A stretch of 64,000 bases of DNA from Streptomyces sp. A1277 (GCF_004795015.1 NZ_SSBI01000035.1:1-64000); one strand, 5' to 3'. Counted from the first letter of the stretch, positions 7,744 to 17,252 are shown. Program-made: numbers and translations. Notes: generated from the sequence alone by a model not told the origin.

Positions 7744-9228
7744 GTGACTCCCGAGGAGATCGAACAGGCCGCCACCCCCGCCGAGCGGCGGCTCGCCGGT
7801 CTCGCGCTCAATCCGGCGGCCCCCGACGACGTGTTGCTGCGGCTGCTCGCGGGCGGGTCGGCCGCCGTGCGGATGGCGCTGTGCCGGGACCGGGCGCTGC
7901 CCGACTCCGTCGCGGACGCGGTGGTGGACCACCCGGACCCGTACACGCGCAGCTTCCTCGCCCGCAATCCGCACGCCGGACCGGAGCAGCGGGCCCGGCT
8001 GGTGGACGACCCCGCGTGGTTCGTGCGGGCGCATCTGGCCGAGGGCCCGCGCCCCGACGACGACGGCTGCCCGGTGCGGCCGTTGCCGGACCGGACCGTC
8101 GTGCGGATCATCGAGACGTACGACGACGACCTGGTCGGTACCGGGGTGCTGCGGCAGATGTCCACCGGGCTGCGGCGCACCATGGCGACCCATCCCGTGG
8201 CCCGGGTACGGCGAATGGCGTGCGGCGGGTTCTGGGAGTGGCTGACGCCCGGGGTCAGGACCGCGCTGCTGGCCGACCCGGACCCGGGCGTCAGGGAGTC
8301 GGCGGCCCGCAGCCATCAGCTGCACGAGCGGCGCCGGGACCCGGACGCGGTGCGGGAGGACCTGCCCGGCCACCACTGCCACGCGCGCACCGGTCTACTG
8401 ATGTACGGCGCCCTGGCCCCCGACGTCCTGGCCGCCGCCCTGCCGGATGACGCGTGGACGGTGGCGGGCAACACCAGCACGCCGGCCGGGACCGTCGCCG
8501 TCCTCGCCGGGCACGCCGATCCGGAGGTACGCATCCGGGTCGCCGGGCGCCCCGGCCTCCCACCGGCCCAGCGGCGCGCGCTGGCGGTGGACCCCGACCC
8601 GGGGGTGCGCCTCGCCCTCTCCGTCCACCCGGACCTCACCGAGGCGGAACGGGCCGCGATCCACTACGTGGTGCCCGAGGACGACGCGTACGGACACTGC
8701 TGGTACCCGGATGCGGTCCCGGACCCGGACCAGCTGCGCCGGGACGCGCTGTCCACGCACCCGCTGCTACGGCGGCGGGCGGCCCGGGACCCCGGACTCC
8801 CGGGCGACCTGGTGGCGGCGCTCGCGGACGACCCGGACCCCGGCGTCCGCGTACTGCTGTGCCAGAACCATCCGGACGCCCCGGCCGCGCTGCTGCTCCG
8901 CAGCTTCCTGGAGTACACCGGCCGCCACCGGTGGCACCTGACGCGCCGCCCCGGTTTCCCGCGGGACGGGCTCTCCCGGTTCGCGGACGACGAGGACCCG
9001 GCCGTCCGCCGCCTCGCCCTGCTCGGTCCCCGGCTGGCGCCGGAGACCGCGGACCGGCTCACCCGCGACCCGGACCCGCTGGTCCGCGCCGACGCGGCCC
9101 GTCACCCCCGGCTCCCCCGGGCCCGGATCGCGGCGCTGCTCGACGACGCCGAACTCGCTCCACGGGCCGCCGCCAACCCGGTCCTGCCGGTGGCCACCAT
9201 GAACGCGCTGGCCGCCGAGGCGGGTTAG
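7744..9228 (+). CDS. Leucine-rich-repeat-variant (LRV) protein
   Basis: 494-residue soluble protein built almost entirely of short alpha-helical repeats with recurring motifs such as LADDPDPGVRVLL, LAVDPDPGVRLAL and LAGHADPEVRIRV. This is the LRV/HEAT-like pattern found in actinobacteria, usually expected to form a superhelical binding surface. Start is GTG at 7744. It overlaps the convergent LLM gene tail-to-tail by 4 bp. No catalytic motif is visible; I infer a scaffold or protein-binding role only. Confidence 0.8.
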   Translation: MTPEEIEQAATPAERRLAGLALNPAAPDDVLLRLLAGGSAAVRMALCRDRALPDSVADAVVDHPDPYTRSFLARNPHAGPEQRARLVDDPAWFVRAHLAEGPRPDDDGCPVRPLPDRTVVRIIETYDDDLVGTGVLRQMSTGLRRTMATHPVARVRRMACGGFWEWLTPGVRTALLADPDPGVRESAARSHQLHERRRDPDAVREDLPGHHCHARTGLLMYGALAPDVLAAALPDDAWTVAGNTSTPAGTVAVLAGHADPEVRIRVAGRPGLPPAQRRALAVDPDPGVRLALSVHPDLTEAERAAIHYVVPEDDAYGHCWYPDAVPDPDQLRRDALSTHPLLRRRAARDPGLPGDLVAALADDPDPGVRVLLCQNHPDAPAALLLRSFLEYTGRHRWHLTRRPGFPRDGLSRFADDEDPAVRRLALLGPRLAPETADRLTRDPDPLVRADAARHPRLPRARIAALLDDAELAPRAAANPVLPVATMNALAAEAG

Positions 9229-10070
9229 AGGTACGCCGCGTACGCGTCCAGCGTCCGCAGCACCTCCGGCGCGGCGGCCGGGGGAAGTTGGAGGACGATC
9301 TCCTCGATGCCCAGGTCCGCGTAGTGGGCCAGCTTGCCGGGGTCCGGGACGACCGCGTACGGGACGACCTGGAGGTCCTTCGGGTCGCGGCCCGCCTCCT
9401 GCCAGGCGGTACGGAGCCGGGGGACGGACTCCGTGAGGCCCCGGCCGCCGATCGGGAGCCAGCCGTCCGCGGACTGCGCGATGTGCGCGAAGAGCCTGGG
9501 GCCCGCGGCGCCGCCGATCAGGGTGCGCGGGCCGGTCAGCGGGCCGCGCGGCTGCTGGAAGGGCTTGGGGTGCGCGTGGCTGGCCCGCACCGAGGCGAAC
9601 TCGCCCTCGTAGGCCGTGGGTTCCTCCGCCCACAGCGCCCGCATCAGCGCCAGCCGCTCGCGGCCCAGGCTCCGGCGCGTCGACCAGGCCACCCCGTGGT
9701 CCGCGGCCTCCTCGACGTTCCAGCCGTAGCCGATGCCCAGGGTGAAGCGGCCTGCGGAGAGGTGGTCGAGGGTGGCGATCTGCTTGGCCAGGTCGATCGG
9801 GTCGTGCTGGGCGATCAGCGTGATGCCGGTCCCCAGGGCCAGCCGCTCGGTGACCGCCGCGGCCTGGGCGAGGGCGACGAAGGGGTCCAGGGTGCGGCCG
9901 TACTCGCGGGGCAGTTCGCCGCCCGCCGGGTAGGGGGTCTCCCTGCTCACCGGGATGTGGGTGTGCTCGGGCAGGTAGAGCCCGGCGAACCCGCGCTGTT
10001 CGAGCTGGTGCGCGAGCCGCACCGGGGTGATGGTCTCGTCGGTGAGGAAGATCGTGGTGGCGATCCGCAT
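9225..10070 (-). CDS. LLM-class F420-dependent oxidoreductase
   Basis: 281-residue TIM-barrel luciferase-like oxidoreductase. Family marks include LAHQLEQRGFAGLYLPEHTH, the SRETPYP segment, LALGTGITLIAQHDPIDLAK and the G-rich LSAGRFTLGIGYGWN. This subtype normally uses reduced F420 rather than FMN, consistent with fbiC nearby, but cofactor preference is not proven by sequence alone. Start ATG at 10070 begins MRIATTIFL; a GGAGGTG-like site precedes it on the minus strand. Monocistronic. Confidence 0.88.
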   Translation of the reverse strand: MRIATTIFLTDETITPVRLAHQLEQRGFAGLYLPEHTHIPVSRETPYPAGGELPREYGRTLDPFVALAQAAAVTERLALGTGITLIAQHDPIDLAKQIATLDHLSAGRFTLGIGYGWNVEEAADHGVAWSTRRSLGRERLALMRALWAEEPTAYEGEFASVRASHAHPKPFQQPRGPLTGPRTLIGGAAGPRLFAHIAQSADGWLPIGGRGLTESVPRLRTAWQEAGRDPKDLQVVPYAVVPDPGKLAHYADLGIEEIVLQLPPAAAPEVLRTLDAYAAYL

Positions 10071-10171
10071 ACGAAGGCACCTCCGTCGTTGTCGCGTGGC
10101 CGCTCCAACGTATGCGGTCCGGGGCGCCAGGCCGAGGCGCCGGCGGATCGGGGACCCGGTGGCGCGCCCCG

Positions 10172-11011
10172 TCAGCCTGCCGTGGCGGCGTGCATGACGC
10201 GCGGCACGTTGGCGCGCATCGTGGCCGGTGCCAGCGTCACGGTGGAGCCCGGCGAGGCGACCTGCGCGGTGGTGGAGGTGCCCGGGTAGAACCACCGCCA
10301 GCTGCCGGGGCCGCTCGCGGTCACCGTCGCGGAGACTCGGCCCGCGCTGTTCGTCTTGACCGTCTTCACCGTCGTGTACGCGCTCCCCCCGGCCTTGCGG
10401 AACTGGAGCTTGACGCTCTGGCCGCCGTAGCCGCGGTACTTCAGCGCCTCCCAGTCGGCCCGGGTCAGCGTGCCCGTGACCTTGACCTTCTTGCCGCCGG
10501 AGAGCGGGCTCGGCCCGGTCGCGGCGGCCGTCAGGGTCGCGGCGCGCTTGAGCTTGAACGGGGCGACGCAGTCGAAGATCCAGTAGTCGTCGTCGACAGC
10601 ATTCGTGATGCCGTACGAGCACCAGCCGCCGGCCGCGGTGTTGGCGTTCTCCTCGCTGTTGTACGAGGGGAAGTACACCGGTTTGAGGCGCATCGTCGCT
10701 GTGCACTCCGATGTGGTGGCGCTCAGCTTCCTGCACGTCGTGCCGACCGTCTCGACCGGCGCACCCCCCATGGCGCTCCCCTGGCCCGCTCGGATCTCAC
10801 TCAGGCTCCTGACGCCCGAGTTGTCCTTGATCGTCAGTTTGACCGGGAAGGTCACCGTCTTACTGGTGCCGACGATGACGTTCTTGCCGTTGTTGGTCAC
10901 GGCCTTGGTAACCCGGATGTCGCCCCGCCCCTCGGCGTGCGCCGTCGCCGTCCCCAGCATGGTCATGGCCACCGCGGTGGCCACCGTGCCCCAGAGCACA
11001 GGTCTTCGCAT
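10172..11011 (-). CDS. Secreted protein with Ig-like domain
   Basis: 279 residues with a Sec signal peptide (cut expected after AHA26). The N-terminal mature part has a beta-rich domain with Cys residues. The C-terminal half resembles the Ig-like modules used in actinobacterial secreted proteins (LSGGKKVKVTGTLTRADW ... AGRVSATVTASGPGSWRWFY). No enzyme motif. Probably released or wall-associated; function unknown. Monocistronic, minus strand, between the LLM gene and the MFS gene. Confidence 0.82.
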   Translation of the reverse strand: MRRPVLWGTVATAVAMTMLGTATAHAEGRGDIRVTKAVTNNGKNVIVGTSKTVTFPVKLTIKDNSGVRSLSEIRAGQGSAMGGAPVETVGTTCRKLSATTSECTATMRLKPVYFPSYNSEENANTAAGGWCSYGITNAVDDDYWIFDCVAPFKLKRAATLTAAATGPSPLSGGKKVKVTGTLTRADWEALKYRGYGGQSVKLQFRKAGGSAYTTVKTVKTNSAGRVSATVTASGPGSWRWFYPGTSTTAQVASPGSTVTLAPATMRANVPRVMHAATAG

Positions 11012-11125
11012 GTCCCCTCCTCCGCGCGCTCCGCCCCCGGCCGCTGCCGGTGCGGACGCGTCGGCACAGCGTAGAGGCCGGACCGCAACGGCCTTACGGA
11101 GGGCCGGTGTTCACGAACGCGGGTG

Positions 11126-12469
11126 TCAGGTCGCCCTCCCGGCGGGGGCGGCGGCCCGGACCGGAGGCTGCATGGTCCGCAACCGCACCGCACAGCAACG
11201 CTGTTGCGCCACCGCGAGTCCCGCGACCACCACCCCCAGCGCCAGCCGGCCCGCCGGACCCGCGGCCATCACCACGCCCGTCAGCAGCGGCGGGCCCGCC
11301 GACTTCTGGATGGACTGGGACATGCCGGCCACGCCCAGGTAGGCGGCGCGCTCGTCGGGCGGGGCAAGGAGCACGGCCAGTTCCCAGGAGCTGACCGAGC
11401 GCATCAGCTCCGCCATCGTGACCAGGACCGCCGCCGCGAGCAGGACGGCCGCCGCCGCACAGGTCCCGCAGCCGGTGGCGCCCGCCAGCAGGGCGCAGCA
11501 GACGAACATCAGGGCCCCGTACAGCAGGACCGCCCGTACCGCCTTGCGCGGGCCCTCCGCCCTTCGGGATACGGGCAGTTGGAGCACCACGACGAGCACG
11601 GTGTTGATGCCCAGGAAGGCCGGCACGAGGGCGTGCGGGGCAAAGGTGCGGTTGACGAGCCACAGGGGGAGTCCGACTCCGAGGACCGAGTCGTCCAGGT
11701 TCATGGGGATGTCCAGCAGGGCGAAGCGGAGGTAACCCCGGTCCTGCCAGGGGCCCTTGGGGCGGACGGGGGCCGCGGCGCCGGGTACGGGCACCGCCCG
11801 CGCCACCTCCGCCGTGCGGCCCCCCGGCTCGCCCGTGCGCCACACCAGCGCGGCGGCGACGACGAAGGAGAGGACGTTGCCGAGGATCAGGGCGCGGTAG
11901 GCGTCGGTGGTGCCGACGGCGAGGCCGATGGCGGCGATTCCGGCGCCGACCCCGTACCCGGCGTTGGCCGCGCTGCGGGACAGCGCCTGGTAGGCGGCCC
12001 GGCGTTCGCCCGCCGCGCGGGTGGCGAACAGCATCTCCAGGGTCTTGGCCGCCCGGTCCCCCAGGTAGGTCACCGCGACCACCACGAGCAGCGCGTCGAA
12101 GCGTGTGCAGAGCAGCACCAGCGTGAGCGTCACCAGGCGCAGCAGGTGGCAGCCGATGAGCAGCGGGCGCACCGGGAAGCGGCCGGCCAGGCGGCCCGCG
12201 AGGGGGGAGCCCGCGATGCCCGCGACGCCGGCCGTGCCCAGCAGGACGCCGATCTGCTGGGCGCTGAGGTGGGTGACGAAGGCCAGGTAGAGGACCGAGG
12301 AGGCGGCCCACAGGCCGGAGCCGGTGCGGTCGACGGCCAGGGCGAGCAGCATGATCCGGGCGTTCCGGCCGCCGGGCGGATTGCGCAGTTGGGCCAGCAG
12401 GCCAGGGCCTCGCTTCGGCGCCCTCGCCGTTCTCGCAGCCCCGCGTGTGCCCGCCCCTGCGCGTCGCAC
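11126..12469 (-). CDS. MFS transporter
   Basis: 447-residue inner-membrane protein with about 12 hydrophobic segments. It has an MFS-type loop between helices 2 and 3 (GSPLAGRLAGRFPVRPLL) and long hydrophobic stretches such as VVAVTYLGDRAAKTLEML. This suggests drug or metabolite efflux; substrate unknown. I chose the GTG at 12469 (VRRAGAG...) because a GGGGGTGG stretch precedes it and no ATG is better placed. The promoter region carries two copies of a MarR-like operator, so ligand-induced expression is likely. No regulator gene is adjacent. Confidence 0.82.
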   Translation of the reverse strand: MRRAGAGTRGAARTARAPKRGPGLLAQLRNPPGGRNARIMLLALAVDRTGSGLWAASSVLYLAFVTHLSAQQIGVLLGTAGVAGIAGSPLAGRLAGRFPVRPLLIGCHLLRLVTLTLVLLCTRFDALLVVVAVTYLGDRAAKTLEMLFATRAAGERRAAYQALSRSAANAGYGVGAGIAAIGLAVGTTDAYRALILGNVLSFVVAAALVWRTGEPGGRTAEVARAVPVPGAAAPVRPKGPWQDRGYLRFALLDIPMNLDDSVLGVGLPLWLVNRTFAPHALVPAFLGINTVLVVVLQLPVSRRAEGPRKAVRAVLLYGALMFVCCALLAGATGCGTCAAAAVLLAAAVLVTMAELMRSVSSWELAVLLAPPDERAAYLGVAGMSQSIQKSAGPPLLTGVVMAAGPAGRLALGVVVAGLAVAQQRCCAVRLRTMQPPVRAAAPAGRAT

Positions 12470-12486
12470 CGCCGCCCACCCCCAGG

Positions 12487-12553
12487 TATCTCGACACCAA
12501 GAGACCAACAGACCTGGGGAAGCCTGCCGGGTCGATCTCTCGATGTCAAGATA
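12487..12553 (-). promoter_or_regulatory. Two MarR-like operators over the MFS promoter
   Basis: TATCTCGACACCAAGAGA at 12487-12504 and, on the minus strand, TATCTTGACATCGAGAGA at 12536-12553. The two are inverted relative to each other, share 15 of 18 positions, and match the ATCTTGA-type palindromes bound by Streptomyces MarR proteins. The distal copy contains a TTGACA that can serve as the -35 element of the MFS promoter. Binding there should block transcription. Confidence 0.7.
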
Positions 12554-12614
12554 CTTGAAGGCGAGACAATAGTGTTCGCTCGGCCCGGCCGTTCGCTCCG
12601 GCCCGGCCATTCGC

Positions 12615-14078
12615 TCACCCCGGCCAGACGATCGCCTGGAGCTCGCTGTACGCGTGCAGCGCGTACGAGCCCACGTCCCGGCCGACCCCGCTCCGCTTGA
12701 ACCCGCCGAACGGCGCCTCCATGTTCCGGCCGATCGTGTTGACGCCCACCCCGCCAGCCCGCAACCTGCGGGCGACGCGGAAGGCGCGGGCCACATCGCC
12801 GGACCAGACATAGTCGATCAGCCCGTAGTCGCTGTCGTCGGCCAGCGCGATGCCCTCCTCCTCGTCGCCGAAGGGGACCACCACCACGACCGGGCCGAAG
12901 ATCTCCTCCCGCACCACCCGCATGTCCGGGGTGCAGTCCGCCAGCAGGGTCGGCGCGACGTAGAAGCCCCGGCCGGTCGGGTCCGGGCGCTCGCCGCCCG
13001 TGACGATCCGCGCCCCCTCCTCGCGGCCGAGCTCCACGTACGACTCGACGCGGTCGCGGTGGGCGGCGGAGATGACCGGGCCGACGACCGTGCCCTTCAC
13101 CGCCGGGTCGCCGACCTTCAGACAACCGGCGTACGCGGCCAGTTTGGCGATCAGCGCGTCCTGGACGCCCCGCTGGACCAGGACGCGGGTCGGAGCCGTA
13201 CAGATCTGTCCGCTGTAGAACGAGAACGTCGTACCGATCCCCGCCACCGCCGCGTCCAGGTCGGCGTCCTCGAAGACGAGGGCGGCCCCCTTGCCGCCCA
13301 GCTCCATCAACTGCCGTTTCATGGAACGGCCGCAGACCTCCGCGATCCGCTGCCCGACCGCCGTGGAGCCGGTGAAGCTCACCATGTCCACGTCCGGCGC
13401 GTCGACGGCCGCCTCGCCCACCGCCGGGGCCGAGCCGCTGACCACGTTGACGACACCCGGCGGGACGCCCGCCTCGGCCAGCGCCTCGGCCATCCGGTAG
13501 ACGGAGAGCGGGTCCTGCGGGGCCGGCTTCACGACGACGGTGTTGCCCATGGCGAGCGCGGGGGCGATCTTGCCCGCCGGGTTGGCCCACGGGTTGTTGT
13601 ACGAGGTGATGCACGTGACGACGCCGACCGGCTGACGTACGGCGAGCGCGCCGAAAACCCCGGCCCGGCCCATCGGCCCGGCCTCGTTGATCTGCGGCGC
13701 GACCGCCTCCTCGACCGGTTCGAGCGCCCCCTTCGCGTAGCGCCGGAACCGGGCCGCGCCCACGGCGACCTGCATGCCCCGGGCCGTCGCGGTGGTGGCG
13801 CCGCTCTCCGCCCGCGCGAGGTCCGCGTGGGCGGCGGCGTCCCGCTGGATCAGGGTGGCGGCGCGGTCGAGGATCGCGGCGCGTTCCTCGGGGCGGGTGC
13901 GGGACCAGGGGCCGAAAGCGGCGCGGGCGGCGCTCGCCGCCTCGTACACCTGCGCACGGCTCGCCTCGGGGGCGAGGCCGACGGTCTCCTCGGTGGCCGG
14001 GTCGGTCACCTCGTAGTGGCCGCCGGCCGGTTCGGTCCACTCGCCGCCGATGAACAGGCGCTGGGGCGCGTTCGTCAC
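12615..14078 (-). CDS. NAD(P)-dependent aldehyde dehydrogenase
   Basis: 487-residue ALDH-superfamily enzyme oxidising an aldehyde to the acid. Visible are the cofactor motif FTGSTAVGQRI, the general-base region ELGGKGAALVF (Glu) and the catalytic cysteine in SGQICTAPTR. The N-terminal GGEWTEP is typical of the family. Its GTG start overlaps the TGA of the upstream amidohydrolase (GTGA), so the two are translationally coupled. The pair may process an amide or ester-derived aldehyde, which is inference from coupling. Confidence 0.92.
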   Translation of the reverse strand: MTNAPQRLFIGGEWTEPAGGHYEVTDPATEETVGLAPEASRAQVYEAASAARAAFGPWSRTRPEERAAILDRAATLIQRDAAAHADLARAESGATTATARGMQVAVGAARFRRYAKGALEPVEEAVAPQINEAGPMGRAGVFGALAVRQPVGVVTCITSYNNPWANPAGKIAPALAMGNTVVVKPAPQDPLSVYRMAEALAEAGVPPGVVNVVSGSAPAVGEAAVDAPDVDMVSFTGSTAVGQRIAEVCGRSMKRQLMELGGKGAALVFEDADLDAAVAGIGTTFSFYSGQICTAPTRVLVQRGVQDALIAKLAAYAGCLKVGDPAVKGTVVGPVISAAHRDRVESYVELGREEGARIVTGGERPDPTGRGFYVAPTLLADCTPDMRVVREEIFGPVVVVVPFGDEEEGIALADDSDYGLIDYVWSGDVARAFRVARRLRAGGVGVNTIGRNMEAPFGGFKRSGVGRDVGSYALHAYSELQAIVWPG

Positions 14079-15814
14079 CGGGTGCTCACCGTCCTGGTGT
14101 CGCGGCCCGAGCGCAGGACCGTGCCCGGGACCGCCCCGGTCACCTTGTCGTCGCGCAGGGTCTCCACCCCGTTGACCCGCACCGACACGATGCCGAGCGC
14201 CTTGGAGTCGAGCCGGGGGCTGTCGCCCGGCAGGTCGTGGACGAGGGTCGCCGGGCCCGCGTCGATGCGCTCGGGGTCGAACAGGACGAGGTCGGCGTGG
14301 AAGCCCTCCTCGACCCGGCCGCGCTCGCGCAGGCCGAAGAGGCGTGCGGGGTCGTCGGTCAGCATCTTCACCGCCCGCTCCAGCGGTACGAGCTTCCGGC
14401 CGCGCAGGCAGTCCCCGAGGAAGCGGGTCGTGTACGGGGCTCCGCACATCCGGTCCAGGTGCGCGCCCGCGTCCGAGCCGCCGAGCAGGACGTCCTCGTG
14501 CTCCCAGGTCTCCTTGCGCAGCGCCCAGGAGGCCGGGTCGTTGTCGGTGGGCATCGGCCACAGGACCGTACGCAGGTCGTCGGCGGCGCAGATCTCGACC
14601 AGGCAGTGGAAGGGGTCCTGGCCGCGCTCGGCCGCGATGTCCTTCACGACCCGGCCGGTCAGGCCCTCGTTGGCCGTGCTGTAGGTGTCCCCGACGACGT
14701 ACCGGCCGAAGTCCGCGAGGCGCCGGAAGACCCCGGCCTCCTTGCTGTCGGCGCGGCGCAGCATCTCGGCGCGGGTCTCCGCGTCGCGCAGCCGCTCGAT
14801 GCGTTCGGGTACGGGCAGGGCGAGGATGTCGCCCCAGCCGGGGATCAGGTTGAGCGCGCAGAACGTGCCGAGCGACATGTTCATCGGGGTCAGGATCGGC
14901 ATGGTCAGCGCGACGACCCGGCCGCCCGCCCGGCGGGCGCGCTCGCTGGGGATCAGCTGGCGCGGCACGCGTGCGGGGACGGCGGCGTCGATGGTCAGCA
15001 CGTTCCAGTTCAGCGGGCGCCCGGCGGCGGCCGTCATGTCCACGAGCAGGTCGATCTCCTCGTCCGCGAACTGGTCCAGGCAGCCCGCCACGATCGCCTC
15101 GATCTGCGTGCCCTCGTGCTCGCCGACCGCCCGGCAGAGCGCCAGCAGCTCCTCCGGCAGCGCGTGCCGCGAGGCGACGGGCTGCCCGTCGCCGTCGGAG
15201 TGGGTGGAGGACTGCGTGGTCGACAGACCCCACGCCCCGGCGTCCATCGCGTCGTGGAACAGCGCCAGCATGGCGTCCATCTGCTCGGGCGTCGGCTGCC
15301 CGCCGACCGCGTCCGCGCCCATGACGTGGCGGCGCAGGGCGCAGTGCCCGACCATGAAGCCGGCGTTGACGGCGATGCGGCCTTCGAGCGCGTCCAGGTA
15401 CTCCCGGAAGCCGGACCAGGTCCAGTCGACGCCCTCCTCCAGCGCCTTGAGGGCCATGCCCTCGACCCGGGCCATCATGCGCCGCGTGTAGTCGGCGTCC
15501 TCGGGCCGGTCCGGGTGGAGCGGGGCGAGCGTGAACCCGCAGTTGCCGCCGGCGACGGTGGTGACGCCGTGGTTCATCGAGGGCGTGGCGTACGGGTCCC
15601 AGAACAGCTGGGCGTCGTAGTGCGTGTGCGGGTCCACGAAGCCGGGTGCGAGGACGAGCCCGGTGGCGTCCTCGCTGGTCACGGCCTCCTCGGCGACGGT
15701 GCCGGGTTCCGCGATGACGGCGATGCGGCCGCCGCGGACGCCGACGTCCGCGGCGTAGGAGGGTCCGCCGGTGCCGTCCACGACGGTCGCTCCGCGGATG
15801 AGGTGGTCGAGCAT
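14075..15814 (-). CDS. Amidohydrolase (N-acyl-D-amino-acid deacylase-like)
   Basis: 579-residue metal-dependent amidohydrolase 3 family protein. The N-terminal composite domain reads IRGATVVDGTGGPSYAADVGV. The metal-binding motif DPHTHYDAQ sits at about residues 62-70. Later conserved segments include GHCALRRHVMG, GGSDAGAHLDRM and ARLFGLRERG. Length and motifs match D-aminoacylase-like proteins that hydrolyse N-acyl amides. Start ATG at 15814 has a strong GGAAGGGAC site. First gene of a two-gene operon with the aldehyde dehydrogenase. Confidence 0.88.
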   Translation of the reverse strand: MLDHLIRGATVVDGTGGPSYAADVGVRGGRIAVIAEPGTVAEEAVTSEDATGLVLAPGFVDPHTHYDAQLFWDPYATPSMNHGVTTVAGGNCGFTLAPLHPDRPEDADYTRRMMARVEGMALKALEEGVDWTWSGFREYLDALEGRIAVNAGFMVGHCALRRHVMGADAVGGQPTPEQMDAMLALFHDAMDAGAWGLSTTQSSTHSDGDGQPVASRHALPEELLALCRAVGEHEGTQIEAIVAGCLDQFADEEIDLLVDMTAAAGRPLNWNVLTIDAAVPARVPRQLIPSERARRAGGRVVALTMPILTPMNMSLGTFCALNLIPGWGDILALPVPERIERLRDAETRAEMLRRADSKEAGVFRRLADFGRYVVGDTYSTANEGLTGRVVKDIAAERGQDPFHCLVEICAADDLRTVLWPMPTDNDPASWALRKETWEHEDVLLGGSDAGAHLDRMCGAPYTTRFLGDCLRGRKLVPLERAVKMLTDDPARLFGLRERGRVEEGFHADLVLFDPERIDAGPATLVHDLPGDSPRLDSKALGIVSVRVNGVETLRDDKVTGAVPGTVLRSGRDTRTVSTR

Positions 15815-16015
15815 GGCGGGGTCCCTTCCTGTGGGTGGTGGGTGGTGCGCCGGGGTGCGTACGGCCGCGGTACGCACCCCGGCGGGGAGCGGCGGGCCGG
15901 GATGCCGCCGCCCGTGTGGGGGGTGAGCCGGGTGCGATGGGGCGGGGCGCCTGCGGCGGGCCCGTTCCCCTACCCGCCCCTTCCCGTAACCGGGGCTCCG
16001 CCCCGGACCCCGCTC

Positions 16016-16062
16016 CTCAAGCGCCGGAGGGGCTTGAAAAACCAGCCCCGCCGGCGCTTGAG
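16016..16062. terminator. Long inverted repeat of the Streptomyces CAAGCGCCGG type
   Basis: CTCAAGCGCCGGAGGGGCT pairs with AGCCCCGCCGGCGCTTGAG (19-bp arms, one mismatch, short A-rich loop). This family of hairpins recurs in Streptomyces intergenic regions. Here it follows the stop of the minus-strand LLM gene at 16094. The remaining 15815-16093 sequence is GC-rich and shows no gene. Confidence 0.8.
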
Positions 16063-16093
16063 GCGCGGGGGTCAGGGGGCGGCGCCCCCGGGT

Positions 16094-17215
16094 CTACGCC
16101 GCGTCCCGGAACCGGGACGTCCGGTGGACCGGGTCCGTGTCGATCTTCGGGATCACGTGCTCCCCGATCAGCCGGATCGACTCAAGCGTGTCCTCGCGCC
16201 CGATCCCGATCGGCAGGCCGAAGCTCAGCTGGTCCGCCCCCGCCCGCTCCCACCTCCGGCACTGGGTCAGTACCTCGTCCGGGTCGCCGCAGATCATCAG
16301 CTCCTCGGCGATCAGCAGCTCGATGATCTCCTCGGTGTACTCGGGCAGCAGCTCGGGCCACTCGGGGATGCCCTCGGGGCGGGGGAACGTGTCGTGGTAG
16401 CGGAACAGCAGCGACTGGAGGTAGTTGAGCCCGCCGCCGACCGCGATCTCGACCGCCTTCGCGTGGGTCTCGGCGCAGATCGCGGTGGAGGTGACCATCA
16501 CGTTGTCGTTGACGAAGTCACCGACCGGCTCGGCGTCCTTGACTGCGGTCTTGTAGGAGTCGACGACCCACTCCATGTCGGAGACCTTCTGCACGCTGAA
16601 GCCGAGCACGCCGAGCCCCTTCTTCCCGGCCATGGCGTACGAGGACGGCGAGCCGGCCGCGTACCACATCGCCGGGTGGGACTTCCCGTACGGCTTGGGC
16701 AGGATCTTGCGGGGCGGGAGCGACCAGTGCTTGCCCTGGAAGCCGACGTACTCGTCCTGGAGCCACATCTTGGGGAACTCGGCGATGGTCTCCTCCCACA
16801 GCTCCTTGGTGTGGTTCATGTCAGTGATGCCCGGCATGAACCCGAGGATCTCGTGGCTGCCCGCCCCGCGCCCGGAGCCGAATTCGAAGCGGCCCTCGGA
16901 GAGGTGGTCGAGCATGGCGACCTTCTCCGCCACCTTGACCGGGTGGTTGACCGGGGCGAGCGGGTTGAAGATGCCGGAGCCGAGGTGGATGCGGTCGGTG
17001 GCGTGGGCGAGGTAGCCCAGGTAGACGTCGTTGGCGGAGAGGTGCGAGTACTCCTCCAGGAAGTGGTGCTCGGAGGCCCAGGCGTACTTGAAGCCGGACT
17101 TGTCCGCCTGGATGACGTACTCGGTCTCCTCGATCAGCGCCTTGTGCTCTGCCCCGGGGTCCGCCTGGGCCCGTGCGGCGGGCACGTACCCCTGTACAAA
17201 GAGCCCGAATTCCAA
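16094..17215 (-). CDS. LLM-class flavin-dependent oxidoreductase
   Basis: 373-residue luciferase-like monooxygenase/oxidoreductase of the TIM-barrel type. Family marks are FGLFVQGYVP, WASEHHFLEEYSHLS, IHLGSGIFNPLAPVNHPVKV and LSEGRFEFGSGRGAGS. The start is a TTG at 17215. An in-frame TGA lies three codons upstream and no other initiator is near the conserved N-terminus, so TTG must be used. Two inverted-repeat operators occupy the 112 bp upstream. It follows the SDR gene in the same direction and may form a separately regulated unit of the same pathway. Confidence 0.92.
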   Translation of the reverse strand: MEFGLFVQGYVPAARAQADPGAEHKALIEETEYVIQADKSGFKYAWASEHHFLEEYSHLSANDVYLGYLAHATDRIHLGSGIFNPLAPVNHPVKVAEKVAMLDHLSEGRFEFGSGRGAGSHEILGFMPGITDMNHTKELWEETIAEFPKMWLQDEYVGFQGKHWSLPPRKILPKPYGKSHPAMWYAAGSPSSYAMAGKKGLGVLGFSVQKVSDMEWVVDSYKTAVKDAEPVGDFVNDNVMVTSTAICAETHAKAVEIAVGGGLNYLQSLLFRYHDTFPRPEGIPEWPELLPEYTEEIIELLIAEELMICGDPDEVLTQCRRWERAGADQLSFGLPIGIGREDTLESIRLIGEHVIPKIDTDPVHRTSRFRDAA

Positions 17216-17252
17216 GGGGGTTCACCGTCCTCAATCGATATCGACGCCGTTT

